A stretch of 64,000 bases of DNA from the NCBI GenBank assembly GCA_023954415.1, contig JAMLIB010000007.1, positions 62,001 to 126,000 on the forward strand. The letters run 5' to 3'. Positions 22,221 to 30,400 of the stretch are shown in pieces; position 1 is the stretch's first letter, and each line of letters opens with the position of its first letter. The position numbers and the translations under genes were made by a program. Source of the stretch: Trueperaceae bacterium (GTDB taxonomy: Bacteria > Deinococcota > Deinococci > Deinococcales > Trueperaceae). The notes under the pieces are model-generated. The model saw only the letters and a list, made by a program, of their open reading frames with translations. It had not been told where the DNA came from and made no database searches.

Positions 22221-23741
22221 TCAGTCGTTGAGGACGGCCTCGTAGAAGTAGAGCCGCTCGTCGATGCGCGGTTCCCACGTGACGCGGTCGGACAGCCCAT
22301 AGATGGAGTCCGTGTAGTACATGAAGATGTGCGTCGCCTGCTCCTTGACCCGCTCCTGGAGCTCGCGGTAGATGCGGGCGCGGTCCTCCTGGTCGAGGTT
22401 GAACCTGGCGGCGACGATCATCTCGTCCGTCACCGGGTCGTTGTTGAAGGTGCCGGTCCCCTTGGAGTGGAACATGCCGTAGAAGATGCCGTCGGGGTCG
22501 TTGTCCCAGGTCTTCCACTGCCAGCGGATCATCGGCGCGCCACTGCGGTCGCCGTACACGAGCGTGCGCATGACGCCGTACTCGTGCACGCGCAGGTTGA
22601 CGTCGATGCCGACCTCGCCGAGGTAGGCGACGACCGCCTGCGCGACCTCGATGTTGTTGGTGCCGCCGACGGACGGCGTGATGTCGAAGTCGACGGAGAA
22701 GCCGTTGGCGTAGCCGGCCTCGGCGAGGAGGGACTTGGCCTTCTCCGGGTCGTAGGGGTAGGGCTCGACGTCCGGGTTGAAGCCGAGGACGAACGGGTGC
22801 ACCACGGTGGCGTAGCGGTGGGCGTAGCCGGACAACAGCGTGCCGATGATGGTGTCGAAGTCGACCGCGTAGTTCATCGCCTGCCTGACGCGCACGTCCT
22901 GCAGCGGGCCTTCCACGTCGGTGCGGAGCGTGATGACCTCGTTGATCGGGCTGACGCGGGTCACGACCCGGGTGCCGGCGTTCGAGTCGACCAGGCCGAT
23001 GAACTCGGGTTGCAGGCCGGTCACGATGTCGACGCCTCCGGCGAGCAGCTCCGAGACGCGCGAGGACGCTTCCGGGATGGCGCGGAAGACCAGGCGCTTG
23101 ACCGCTGGCGCGCCGAGGTAGTAGTCCTCGTTGGCCTCGAGGACCACGCGATCGGAGGCGATCCACTCGACGAACTTGAAGGGGCCGGTGCCGATCGGGT
23201 GACGGTTGAAATCGTCGCTCTTGGGGTTGGCGAGCATGCTCGGCGGGGCGATGAAGAAGTTCTTCATGCGCGCGGGCAGGAGGGGGTCCGGCGCCACCGT
23301 CGAGATCTCGAACTGGTAGTCGCCCGTCTTGCGCCAGCCGGCGAAGACGTCGAACGAGTAGCTGGCGCGAGGCTCGTTTGGATCGCTCATGCGCTCGAGG
23401 TTGGCGATGACCACGTCGGCGTTGAACTCCTCGCCGTTATGGAACCTGACACCCTGCTGGAGGTTGAAGACCCAGGTCGTGTCCGAGATGGCTTCCCACG
23501 AGGAGGCGAGCGACGGGGCCAGGTTGCCGTCCTTGTCGAGGCGCGTTATGCCGTCGAACAGCGCCATGAGCGCGTGCGCGGAGTTGCCCGGCGCGCGGTG
23601 CGGGTCGAGGTGATCGCCCAACGCCTCCACGGCGATGACGAGTTCGCCCGGGTTGGCGGCCAAAGAGTTCGGCGCCGCCAAGAGCACGAGCGATGCGAGT
23701 ACGGCGAGGATGGTTCTCTTCATGCTACTTCCCTCCTGCAT
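22221..23741 (-). CDS. family 5 extracellular solute-binding protein, set 3
   Basis: A 506-aa exported protein with the signal peptide MKRTILAVLASLVLLAAPNSLA. It has the SBP_bac_5 landmarks VRFHNGEEFNADVVIANL, GTGPFKFVEW, EDYYLGAPAVKRL and DVRVRQAMNYAVDFDTI. The substrate pocket cannot be read from sequence, but it differs from sets 2, 4 and 5 in the N-terminal segment (DHLDPHRAPGNS instead of SGDPHK), suggesting a different ligand. It starts the minus-strand operon that ends with the AstE-type protein at 19298. Confidence 0.92.
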   Translation of the reverse strand: MQEGSSMKRTILAVLASLVLLAAPNSLAANPGELVIAVEALGDHLDPHRAPGNSAHALMALFDGITRLDKDGNLAPSLASSWEAISDTTWVFNLQQGVRFHNGEEFNADVVIANLERMSDPNEPRASYSFDVFAGWRKTGDYQFEISTVAPDPLLPARMKNFFIAPPSMLANPKSDDFNRHPIGTGPFKFVEWIASDRVVLEANEDYYLGAPAVKRLVFRAIPEASSRVSELLAGGVDIVTGLQPEFIGLVDSNAGTRVVTRVSPINEVITLRTDVEGPLQDVRVRQAMNYAVDFDTIIGTLLSGYAHRYATVVHPFVLGFNPDVEPYPYDPEKAKSLLAEAGYANGFSVDFDITPSVGGTNNIEVAQAVVAYLGEVGIDVNLRVHEYGVMRTLVYGDRSGAPMIRWQWKTWDNDPDGIFYGMFHSKGTGTFNNDPVTDEMIVAARFNLDQEDRARIYRELQERVKEQATHIFMYYTDSIYGLSDRVTWEPRIDERLYFYEAVLND

Positions 23742-23870
23742 GCCATAAATCAGACGTCACCCACTGATGCGAGACTCGCGGCCACGAGCTGGTCCATCGG
23801 TCTCCCGGCGCTAGTTACACGTCGCGCAGGCCAAAAGTCCTGGTGGATCAGTTTGGGACCTCCAACTTGG

Positions 23871-23925
23871 ACTATATGGGCGGGGATTGCTCGTTGTCAA
23901 CGGTCGGCTGTCGACCATGTACACT
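23871..23925. promoter_or_regulatory. divergent promoter region for set 3 operon and TPR-RidA-FCD operon, with operator-like sites
   Basis: On the minus strand TTGACA (23900-23895) and TATAGT (23876-23871) are 18 bases apart, a good promoter for the set 3 operon. The same DNA contains TTGTCAAC (23894-23901) and CTGTCGACC (23909-23917), both resembling the TTGTCGACAA palindrome. The first overlaps the -35. The plus-strand promoter for the gene at 23995 is less clear; TACACT at 23920-23925 could be its -10. Confidence 0.6.
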
Positions 23926-23994
23926 AGCCGCACCCCGTGCGCCGCCCAGACCCTCCGGAGGACGGTCGCACCGATAGTGAAGAGGTGGCAACGT

Positions 23995-25605
23995 ATGTCG
24001 ATAAGGCCCGAAGCAGTCTCGTTCCTCGGCAAGCCGCTGTTCGCGGCGCCGGTCCGTGCGGGGGCCGACGTCGGGGCCCTCGACGCCAAGGTCGCGGAAG
24101 CGGAGCGGGCGGTGGCGGCGAACGACGGCCCCGCGGCGCGCGTTCGGCTCATCGCGGCCCTACGGGAAGCCGGAAGGTACCGGATGGCGGTGGCCAGGGC
24201 GACCGCCGGCCTGAAGCGGTGGCCCGACGCCGCCGACCTGCTCATCGAGCGTGGGCATACCTACGTGAACCTAAGGGCGGTCGAGGCGGCGCTGAGAGAC
24301 CTGGAGAAGGCCGTGCGCCTGGCTCCCGACGCGTTCGACGCCTGGTACCACTACGCCCTGGCGCTCTGGTTCTCGCTGAGCTTCGCCGAGGCGGCGGAGG
24401 CCTTCGACAAGGCGGCGGAGGTCACCCCGAGCGCCTCGAGTCGGCTGGCCGCCAGGACGTGGCAGTACACCGCCCTGCGCCGCAGCGGGAACGAGGCCGT
24501 GGCGAGGGCGCTCCTCCCCACCATCGAATGGGACGTCGACCTCGAGGGCAAGAACCTCAACTATCAGCTGCGCGCCCGCTTCTACCAGGGGGGCCTGACG
24601 GAGAGCGAGCTGGTGGCCGCCCAGACGCCCGGCACCAAGTCGGAAGGCTCCTTGTCGTTCGGCCTCGGCACGTGGCACCTGGCCAACGGCGATGTCGAGG
24701 CGGCGCGCCGCCACTTCGTGACCGGGGCCGACTCCGACTTCTGGCCGGCCTTCGGCGTCGCGGCCTGCGAGCTGGAGCTGGCGCTGCTCGACGGGCTGGA
24801 GCCGGCGCAGCCGGAGACGTACGGCATCCTCGGAGACCCGCTCTACTCGATCGTCTCGCAGGGCGAGCAGGCGGAGGAGCTGGGGGAGAAGGTCGCGGAG
24901 GCGCGCGCGGCTCACGAGGCGGCCCCGGACGATACCGACAAGGTCCGAGCCTACGCGAAGGCCCTGGCCAGCGGCGCCGCGCGCTACCGCGACGCCGTCG
25001 CCGTTCTCGACGCCGCCCTCGGGCGGTCCCCCGATCACGCGCTCCTCCTATGCGACCGCGGCCACTACCGCGTGAACATGCGGCAGTTCGAGCTGGCGAA
25101 GGCCGATCTGGAGCGGGCCAGGACGCTGGCTCCTTACTCCAACGACGTGTGGTACCACCTGGGCCTCTCGCACTGGATGCTCGGCGAGTTCCCCGAGGCG
25201 CTGACCGCCTTCCAGCGGGCGCTCGCCCTGGCCGAGAACGAGTCCCACACCGTGGCCTACACGGACTGGGTCTATCTGGCGCTGAGGCGCGTCGGCGATC
25301 ACGCCGCCGCCGCGGCGGCCATCGGGCCCATCCACAAGGACATGGCCACGACGATGAACAACCACCTGTACCTGAAGCGGCTCCTCTTCTACAAGGGCGA
25401 GTGGACGGAGGCGCAGCTGGTCGAGGTGTTCGAACGGGGCGGCCTGGCCTTCGCCGCGTACTACGGCCTGGCCTGTTGGCACCTCTACGAGGGGAACGCC
25501 GACACGGCCCGCGAGTACTTCTTGAAGGTCGTCGACAACGGGACGGCCTGGGGCGGCTTCGCGCACGTCGCCTCGGAGGCCGAGCTCTACCGGGGGCTGC
25601 TGTGA
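23995..25605 (+). CDS. TPR-repeat protein with internal tandem duplication
   Basis: A 536-aa soluble protein made of tetratricopeptide-like helix pairs (for example ERGHTYVNLRAVEAALRDLEKAVRLAPDAF and DRGHYRVNMRQFELAKADLERARTLAPYSN). The two halves repeat one plan: GHY/VN, AWYH/VWYH, a TxW-YLALRR.G block, an N-YxxRxxFY.G block, a LA-WHL..G block and a final AR-xF-V block. The protein therefore arose by duplication of a unit of about 260 residues. No signal peptide. ATG 23995 has AGAGGTGG upstream. Its stop overlaps the RidA start. TPR proteins mediate protein-protein contacts; no specific role can be assigned. Confidence 0.8.
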   Translation: MSIRPEAVSFLGKPLFAAPVRAGADVGALDAKVAEAERAVAANDGPAARVRLIAALREAGRYRMAVARATAGLKRWPDAADLLIERGHTYVNLRAVEAALRDLEKAVRLAPDAFDAWYHYALALWFSLSFAEAAEAFDKAAEVTPSASSRLAARTWQYTALRRSGNEAVARALLPTIEWDVDLEGKNLNYQLRARFYQGGLTESELVAAQTPGTKSEGSLSFGLGTWHLANGDVEAARRHFVTGADSDFWPAFGVAACELELALLDGLEPAQPETYGILGDPLYSIVSQGEQAEELGEKVAEARAAHEAAPDDTDKVRAYAKALASGAARYRDAVAVLDAALGRSPDHALLLCDRGHYRVNMRQFELAKADLERARTLAPYSNDVWYHLGLSHWMLGEFPEALTAFQRALALAENESHTVAYTDWVYLALRRVGDHAAAAAAIGPIHKDMATTMNNHLYLKRLLFYKGEWTEAQLVEVFERGGLAFAAYYGLACWHLYEGNADTAREYFLKVVDNGTAWGGFAHVASEAELYRGLL

Positions 25606-26066
25606 GCCTGCTCGAGGAGCGCCTCGCCGCCATGGGCCTCGCCGTGCCAGAGCGCGTGTGGAACAAGGGCAAGAACGTGGCCGTCAATCATGTCGGAGAC
25701 TTCTTGTATGTGGGCGGACACGCCCCCACGGACCCCGACGGCGTGATACGCCTGAAGGGCAAGCTGGGTAGGGACCTGTCGGTGGAACAGGGCTACCAAG
25801 CGGCCAGGAACTGCGCCGTGGTGGCGCTCGGCAACCTCAAGTCGTACCTGGGCGACCTCGACCGCATCGTGAGGGTCGTGAAGGTGCTAGGGTTCGTGAA
25901 CGCCACGGAGGAGTTCCAGCAGCACGGCGCGGTGATCGACGGGTTCTCCGACCTATGGATCGCGCTGTTGGGGGAGAACGGTCGGCATGCGCGCAGCTCG
26001 ATCGGCGTCTCGTCGCTGGCGAGTAACATCTCTGTCGAGATCGAGTTCATCGTGCAGATCCGTTGA
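25602..26066 (+). CDS. RidA/YjgF family protein
   Basis: A 154-aa protein with the RidA core: VNHVGDFLYVGGHAPTD, QGYQAARNCAVVALGNLKSYLGDLDRIVRVVKVLGFVN, and the C-terminal HARSSIGVSSLASNISVEIEF, which contains the conserved Arg before S-GV. RidA enzymes hydrolyse reactive enamines/imines formed during amino-acid breakdown; some relatives act in heterocycle catabolism (RutC). GTG start overlaps the TGA of the TPR gene (GTGA). Co-transcription with an FCD regulator suggests a metabolic role tied to the island. The catalytic subfamily cannot be settled by eye. Confidence 0.88.
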   Translation: MSLLEERLAAMGLAVPERVWNKGKNVAVNHVGDFLYVGGHAPTDPDGVIRLKGKLGRDLSVEQGYQAARNCAVVALGNLKSYLGDLDRIVRVVKVLGFVNATEEFQQHGAVIDGFSDLWIALLGENGRHARSSIGVSSLASNISVEIEFIVQIR

Positions 26067-26094
26067 CCGGTCGCTAGGAAAGTAGAGGTTCCCG

Positions 26095-26820
26095 ATGTTG
26101 CTGAGCGAAGCAACGCCGACCACAGGCATCAAGCGCTACACGCTCACCGAGCAGATAGTCGAGTGGCTCTCGTCGCGCATCATCACGGGGGAGTACCCTC
26201 CCAACGCCCCGCTCACGGAGGTCGAACTCGCCGAGACCCTAGGCTGCAGCCGCTCCCCGCTGCGCGAGGCCTTGAGGGTGTTGGCGCAAGAGGGCCTGGT
26301 GGAGCTCGTGCCCGGCAAGGGCGCGACGGTCAGCCCGCTCGAGCCGCGCCGCGCCGCGGAGTTCTACGACACGCGGGCGCTGCTCGAGTCCGCCGCGGCG
26401 CGGCTGGCGGTGCCAGCCATGACCCCGGCGCAGCGCGAGAGGCTATGGCACGTCCTCCACGACCTGCGCGAAACGGCCGAGAAGGGCGACGTCACCGCCT
26501 ACCAGGACATCAACTGGGCGTTCCATACGGAGCTCTACAGCTTCTGTCCCAACTCGACCATCGTCGACCTCGTGCGCATGATCTGGCGGCGCACCCTGCG
26601 CTACGGCTACCTGCTGCGGGGAGACCCGTGGCGGCTTCGCGCGTCGGTGGAGCGCAAGACCCGGCTGATGACGGCGCTGGAGGCCGGCGACGCGGACGCC
26701 GTGGCGGAGCAGATCACGGAGATCATCCTGGGCGGGAAGGGCGACGTCCTGGAGGCCCTCACCCAGGGCGCCGCCGACCCTTACCAGTACTGGATCAAGA
26801 AGCGCGAGGCGCTCAGCTAG
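26095..26820 (+). CDS. GntR/FCD-type transcriptional regulator, copy 1
   Basis: A 241-aa regulator. Residues 14-80 are the winged helix (EQIVEWLSSRIITGEYPPNAPLTEVELAETLGCSRSPLREALRVLAQEG), followed by an all-helical FCD domain with EFYDTRALLESAAARLAV and the D-x4-H-like INWAFHTEL. The later His pair of metal-binding FCD domains is replaced (ERKTRLMTAL instead of an EH motif), so ligand binding may be metal-independent. Very similar to the regulator at 30401. Last gene of the TPR-RidA operon. It is a candidate for binding the TTGTCGACAA-type sites. Confidence 0.9.
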   Translation: MLLSEATPTTGIKRYTLTEQIVEWLSSRIITGEYPPNAPLTEVELAETLGCSRSPLREALRVLAQEGLVELVPGKGATVSPLEPRRAAEFYDTRALLESAAARLAVPAMTPAQRERLWHVLHDLRETAEKGDVTAYQDINWAFHTELYSFCPNSTIVDLVRMIWRRTLRYGYLLRGDPWRLRASVERKTRLMTALEAGDADAVAEQITEIILGGKGDVLEALTQGAADPYQYWIKKREALS

Positions 26821-26844
26821 GCCCGCCGACCCCCGTACCGAACG

Positions 26845-26875
26845 CGGCGGGCCACCCGAACTGGGTGGCCCGCCG
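26845..26875. terminator. bidirectional terminator between convergent genes
   Basis: CGGCGGGCCACCC (26845-26857) and GGGTGGCCCGCCG (26863-26875) make a perfect 13-bp stem with a 5-base loop, followed on the plus strand by TCTCTCTC. It lies between the FCD gene and the convergent AstE-type gene. Confidence 0.85.
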
Positions 26876-26904
26876 TCTCTCTCGAGGCGTAGGTCGTCTA
26901 GCGG

Positions 26905-27882
26905 TCAGGCGTTCTCGATCACCTCGGCCGAGGAGAAGTCGCCGAGGATGTAGGCGTAGTCGCCCGGGTTCACGCGCGAGAGGAGGCCGCGCATCATGAT
27001 CATGATCGTCTCCTCGTAGGGCGCCGTGAACACGTCGAGCTCCTCGAACGTCTGGGCGTTGAACACGCGCGCGAGCACGGTGCCGCCCTTCACGGACTTG
27101 CCGAGGCGGTCCATGAGCACTTCTGGCTGGAACATGCCGCCGTTCGTCGGGCGCACGAGCACGCGGCGGCGCATGAGGTACTGCTTCTTCGGCAGGACCT
27201 TCTTGCCCTCCCACATGCCGAGCTCGATCATGACGTTGAACACGCCCTGGACGCACTTCTCCAGGTAGTTCGGGTCGTTGGCCGGGATGGAGCCGCCCAC
27301 CTCGACCACGACGGACGGCTTACCCTGCTCGATCGCCAGGTCGGTGAGGGTGCCTGAGTGCACGGCCTTGGCGTGCTCGAACAGGATCTCGGTCCCGTAG
27401 ATGCGCGAGAGCTGGCGCGAGCGCTCGTGCGTCTCGTTGCCGCCCGCGTGGGTGAGCACGTAGTCGATGCCGCTCTCGACGCCGCCGCAGTGGAAGTCGA
27501 GCAGGTAGTCGACCTTGGAGACGAAGTTGCTCGAGATGGCGTGCGCCATCTGCTGCGTGAGCCAGCCGCCCTTGTCGCCGGGGAACACGCGGTTCATGTT
27601 GTTCATGTCGGTGTTCATGCCCTGGCCGGTCGTGCGCGTGAACGACTCGAACGCCACCGGGTTGCCCAGCGGGATCGCGAGGATCCTACCCTTGAGCTTG
27701 GCGGGGTCGACGCGCCTGAGCACTTCGCGTATGACGAGCACCGCGTAGGCCTCGTCGCCGTGGGACGTCGAGAAGAGGCCGAGGGTCGGGCCCTTGCTCG
27801 CGCCTTCGAGCGTGTGCATGCCGATGCTGAGGTTCTCGCCAGACGACCTGGTGGTTACCGTTAGCCATTCGAACTTGCCCAT
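26905..27882 (-). CDS. AstE/aspartoacylase-fold deacylase, type I, catalytic residues intact
   Basis: A 325-aa zinc hydrolase. Zinc ligands H41-x-x-E44 (TSHGDEAY) and H131 (LLDFHCGG), with the general-base Glu E204 in VVVEVGGS. NPVAFESFTRTTGQGMNTD and NRVFPG mark it as type I, like 19298 and 52831. Family members deacylate N-acyl amino acids (succinylglutamate, acetylaspartate, acetyl-diaminobutyrate). Start ATG 27882 shares one base with the stop of the M20 gene. The reading frame is open far beyond this start, but that region codes for the M20 protein in another frame. Last gene of the amidohydrolase-M20-AstE operon. Confidence 0.88.
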   Translation of the reverse strand: MGKFEWLTVTTRSSGENLSIGMHTLEGASKGPTLGLFSTSHGDEAYAVLVIREVLRRVDPAKLKGRILAIPLGNPVAFESFTRTTGQGMNTDMNNMNRVFPGDKGGWLTQQMAHAISSNFVSKVDYLLDFHCGGVESGIDYVLTHAGGNETHERSRQLSRIYGTEILFEHAKAVHSGTLTDLAIEQGKPSVVVEVGGSIPANDPNYLEKCVQGVFNVMIELGMWEGKKVLPKKQYLMRRRVLVRPTNGGMFQPEVLMDRLGKSVKGGTVLARVFNAQTFEELDVFTAPYEETIMIMMRGLLSRVNPGDYAYILGDFSSAEVIENA

Positions 27883-29342
27883 CAGTTGTTCCCATTCTTC
27901 TCGTCTCCGATGCGGAGGTACTCGACGAACGTGGCGCAGACCGACTTGATGTTGTCCTTGAGGCCTTCTACGACGGCGTACTCGTTGGGGGCGTGGATGA
28001 GCCCACCGTGCCCGAGGCCGTACGCGATGAAGGGGACGTTCAGGTACTCGTTGGTGAAGAGGTACGCGGGGCCGGAGCCGGGGTAGATGGGCCAGATCTC
28101 GCCGTTGGTGTGGCCCGCCTTGTCCATGGCGACGACGGCCGCGCGGGCCAGGTCGGAGTCCGGGTCTGACTTGGAGAACGGCGTCACCTCGCTGAACGTG
28201 ACGCTGACTTCCGGGTAGCCGTGCTCCGCGAGGTGGTCGAGGACGCTCTGGATGATCTTGTCGCCGTTCATGTTCGGGACCATCCGGACGTCGATCTTGA
28301 CGCGCACGCGGTAGGGGACGATGGTCTTCTGACCGGGGCCGGTGTAGCCGCCGAAGATGCCGTCGATGTTGAAGGAGGGGGTGAAGAGGAACTTCTCCAT
28401 CAACGCCCTGCCCTCGAGGCCGTCCGTGAAGCGGGCGACGTCGGCGCGCTCGGCGAACATCTGCGTGTCGAACGTCGTGAGCAGGCGGTCGAGCAGCTGC
28501 CTGTCCGTGTCGCCGGGGGGCAGCACGTCGTCGTAGAAGCCCTTGACGAGGACCTGGCCGTCGGCGGTGCGCAGGGTGGAGAGGGCGTGAACGAGGCGCC
28601 ACACCGGGTTGTCGATCCACGCGCCGTTCATGCCGTGGATGTCGACGCTGCGGGGTCCGCCCCAGTCGCCGCCCTTGATCTCGAGCTCGAAGTAGGCGAT
28701 GCCCTTGTTGCCGAGCAGGACCTTGGGCTTGCCGTTCTCGTCCTGGCGCAGGCCGGGGAGGTAGACGCCGTCCGCGACGCGCAGCTCGTCCGCGTGCTCT
28801 GGGACGAACCGCTTGAGGTTCTGGCTGCCGACCTCCTCCTCGCCCTCGATGACGAAGATGAGGTTGATGGGCGTGTAGCCGAGGACGGCCTGCATGGACT
28901 TGACGGCGCTGAAGAAGTTGACGAGCGGGCCCTTGGAGTTGGTGATGCCGCGCCCGACGACGCACGGTCCGTACCCGGCGACGTCCACGATGTCGGCGCT
29001 GAAGGGCTCGACGTTCCACTCCTCGAGGGGCTCGGGCGGCTGGACGTCGTACAGGCAGTAGACGATGAGGGTGCCGGCGTCGGGGTCCTCGCTGTCGAGG
29101 CGCCCGTAGACGACGGGGCTGCCGCTCTCGTACTCGACCAGGCGCACGTCCTTCGACCCGAGGTCGCGGATCATGTCGCGGACCATGGTGGCGGCTTCCT
29201 GCACGCCCCAGTTCTGCGCGGCGACGCTCGGCTGCCGCACGAGCCTCTTGATCTCCTCGAGGTAGCCGTCGAAGTTCCGGTCGATATGCTCGTAGAGCTT
29301 GGCCAGGGCATCGTCGAGGCTCATGCTTCTCGTCACAGACAC
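27882..29342 (-). CDS. M20-family peptidase homolog lacking canonical metal ligands
   Basis: A 486-aa protein that follows the M20 dipeptidase/ArgE layout: catalytic-domain start at YDVQPPEPLEEW, the EGEEEVGS block with the general-base Glu, a dimerisation-type insert, and GLIHAPNEY with the last His. Three metal positions are changed: the His of GHxDVQP is Leu (VYCLYDVQP), the bridging Asp of GRGxxDDKG is Asn (GRGITNSKG), and the ISDT-type Asp is Gly (YLPGLR). I recall a separate M20 group with such replacements, so it may be a conserved non-canonical subfamily rather than decay. Middle gene of its operon. Confidence 0.85.
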   Translation of the reverse strand: MSVTRSMSLDDALAKLYEHIDRNFDGYLEEIKRLVRQPSVAAQNWGVQEAATMVRDMIRDLGSKDVRLVEYESGSPVVYGRLDSEDPDAGTLIVYCLYDVQPPEPLEEWNVEPFSADIVDVAGYGPCVVGRGITNSKGPLVNFFSAVKSMQAVLGYTPINLIFVIEGEEEVGSQNLKRFVPEHADELRVADGVYLPGLRQDENGKPKVLLGNKGIAYFELEIKGGDWGGPRSVDIHGMNGAWIDNPVWRLVHALSTLRTADGQVLVKGFYDDVLPPGDTDRQLLDRLLTTFDTQMFAERADVARFTDGLEGRALMEKFLFTPSFNIDGIFGGYTGPGQKTIVPYRVRVKIDVRMVPNMNGDKIIQSVLDHLAEHGYPEVSVTFSEVTPFSKSDPDSDLARAAVVAMDKAGHTNGEIWPIYPGSGPAYLFTNEYLNVPFIAYGLGHGGLIHAPNEYAVVEGLKDNIKSVCATFVEYLRIGDEKNGNN

Positions 29343-29359
29343 TATGTGTTTCCTCCCCG

Positions 29360-30118
29360 TCAGTCGAGCTTGAGCAGCTTGCGGGCGGTGCCGCCCAGGA
29401 TCTTGGCGCGCGACTCCTCGCTAACGTCCATCTCGCGGATGGGGTCGAGGTTGTACTTGAAGCGCCACGTGCGGTTCGGGTTGGCGTCGGAGCCGTAGAG
29501 GATCTTGTCGTCCGAGCGCATCCAGTCGATCATCTCGGGGCCGACGCGCGGGATGAGCCTAGCGATCTGCGCGAACGTCAGCGTCGTGTCCAGGTAGACG
29601 TTCGGGTGCTTGCCGGCGATGTAGGGGTCCGGGCCGAACGGGTTGCCGTGCGCGATGATCATGGTGGTGTTCGGATGCCGGATGGCGAGCTCGTCGATGA
29701 GGATCGGGTCGCCGAAGCGGATCACGCCCTCGCGCAGGAACACCCCGCCCGTGTGGAACAGGACCGGCAGGTCGAGCTCGGCGCACTTCTCCATGAGCGG
29801 AGAGACGCGGGGGTCGTCGATCGAGAAGTGCTGGATGGGTGGGTGGAGCTTCAGGCCGCGGAAGCCGTGGTTCTTGACCAGCTCCTCGAAGTCCTTGACG
29901 GCGTTCTTGCGGGTGGGGGTGACGGAAGCGAAGCCGGCGAGCCTGCTCGGGTGCTTCTCGACGAGCGAGGCGATCAGGCGGTTGGACTCCTCCAACTCCT
30001 CCTGGTCCTGACCGAGCGCTAGGACGACGGAGAGCTGGATGCCCTCCTTGTCCATCTCGGCGAGGAAGTGATCGACGTCAGTCCTCGGCTGTATGTGGGT
30101 GTGAAAGTCGATTACCAC
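29360..30118 (-). CDS. amidohydrolase_2 family hydrolase, copy A
   Basis: A 252-aa TIM-barrel metal hydrolase: N-terminal HxH (IDFHTHIQP, H6 and H8), GLKLHPPIQHF, VLFHTGG, a His in IIAHGNPF and the final Asp in YGSDANP. These are the metal-binding positions of the amidohydrolase-2 (ACMSD/uronate-lactonase-like) group, which includes decarboxylases and lactone or amide hydrolases. Its twin at 32447 shares most residues. First gene of a minus-strand operon with M20 and AstE homologs and divergent from the FCD gene at 30401. Confidence 0.87.
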   Translation of the reverse strand: MVIDFHTHIQPRTDVDHFLAEMDKEGIQLSVVLALGQDQEELEESNRLIASLVEKHPSRLAGFASVTPTRKNAVKDFEELVKNHGFRGLKLHPPIQHFSIDDPRVSPLMEKCAELDLPVLFHTGGVFLREGVIRFGDPILIDELAIRHPNTTMIIAHGNPFGPDPYIAGKHPNVYLDTTLTFAQIARLIPRVGPEMIDWMRSDDKILYGSDANPNRTWRFKYNLDPIREMDVSEESRAKILGGTARKLLKLD

Positions 30119-30221
30119 TGGACCCTCCGACCTTTCTGGCCCGGCCGGCGGTCGTGGCGGACCAGTTCTGGATGTGGCGGCGTTGCGGTCGTGCGCTTAC
30201 CCGGGGACGCCCCAGGCTATA

Positions 30222-30236
30222 TGTCGACTGTCGACA
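30222..30236. promoter_or_regulatory. operator palindrome TGTCGACTGTCGACA
   Basis: A perfect 15-bp inverted repeat with a central T in the 282-base divergent region 30119-30400. It contains two TGTCGACA-like units, matching the island's TTGTCGACAA motif. It lies about 104 bases from the amidohydrolase start and 165 bases from the FCD gene start. ATATAG directly beside it could be a minus-strand -10. The rest of the spacer shows no gene. Confidence 0.65.
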
Positions 30237-30400
30237 GCCACCTAGCGCAGAACATAGCACAGGCGGGCGCGCCGCATGCGGGAGACGCCACGACCCGACC
30301 GATATCGCGCCGACATGGCGCGAGGCCGGTAGACTTGTGGGCATCGACCTGCCGGGCTGGTGGTGGTAGGTAAGAGCGGGGTGGGAGGGCCCCACGATCC

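Noticed and set aside
13070-26066. Rut-type uracil pathway (isochorismatase-fold plus RidA proteins)
   Set aside because: The two genes are 12 kb apart in different operons and RutA, RutD, RutE, RutF are absent.
26905-29019. Apparent 704-residue fusion protein containing the AstE-type domain at its end
   Set aside because: The first 380 residues are an Arg/Gln-rich shadow of the M20 gene. The real start is ATG 27882, which shares a base with the M20 stop.
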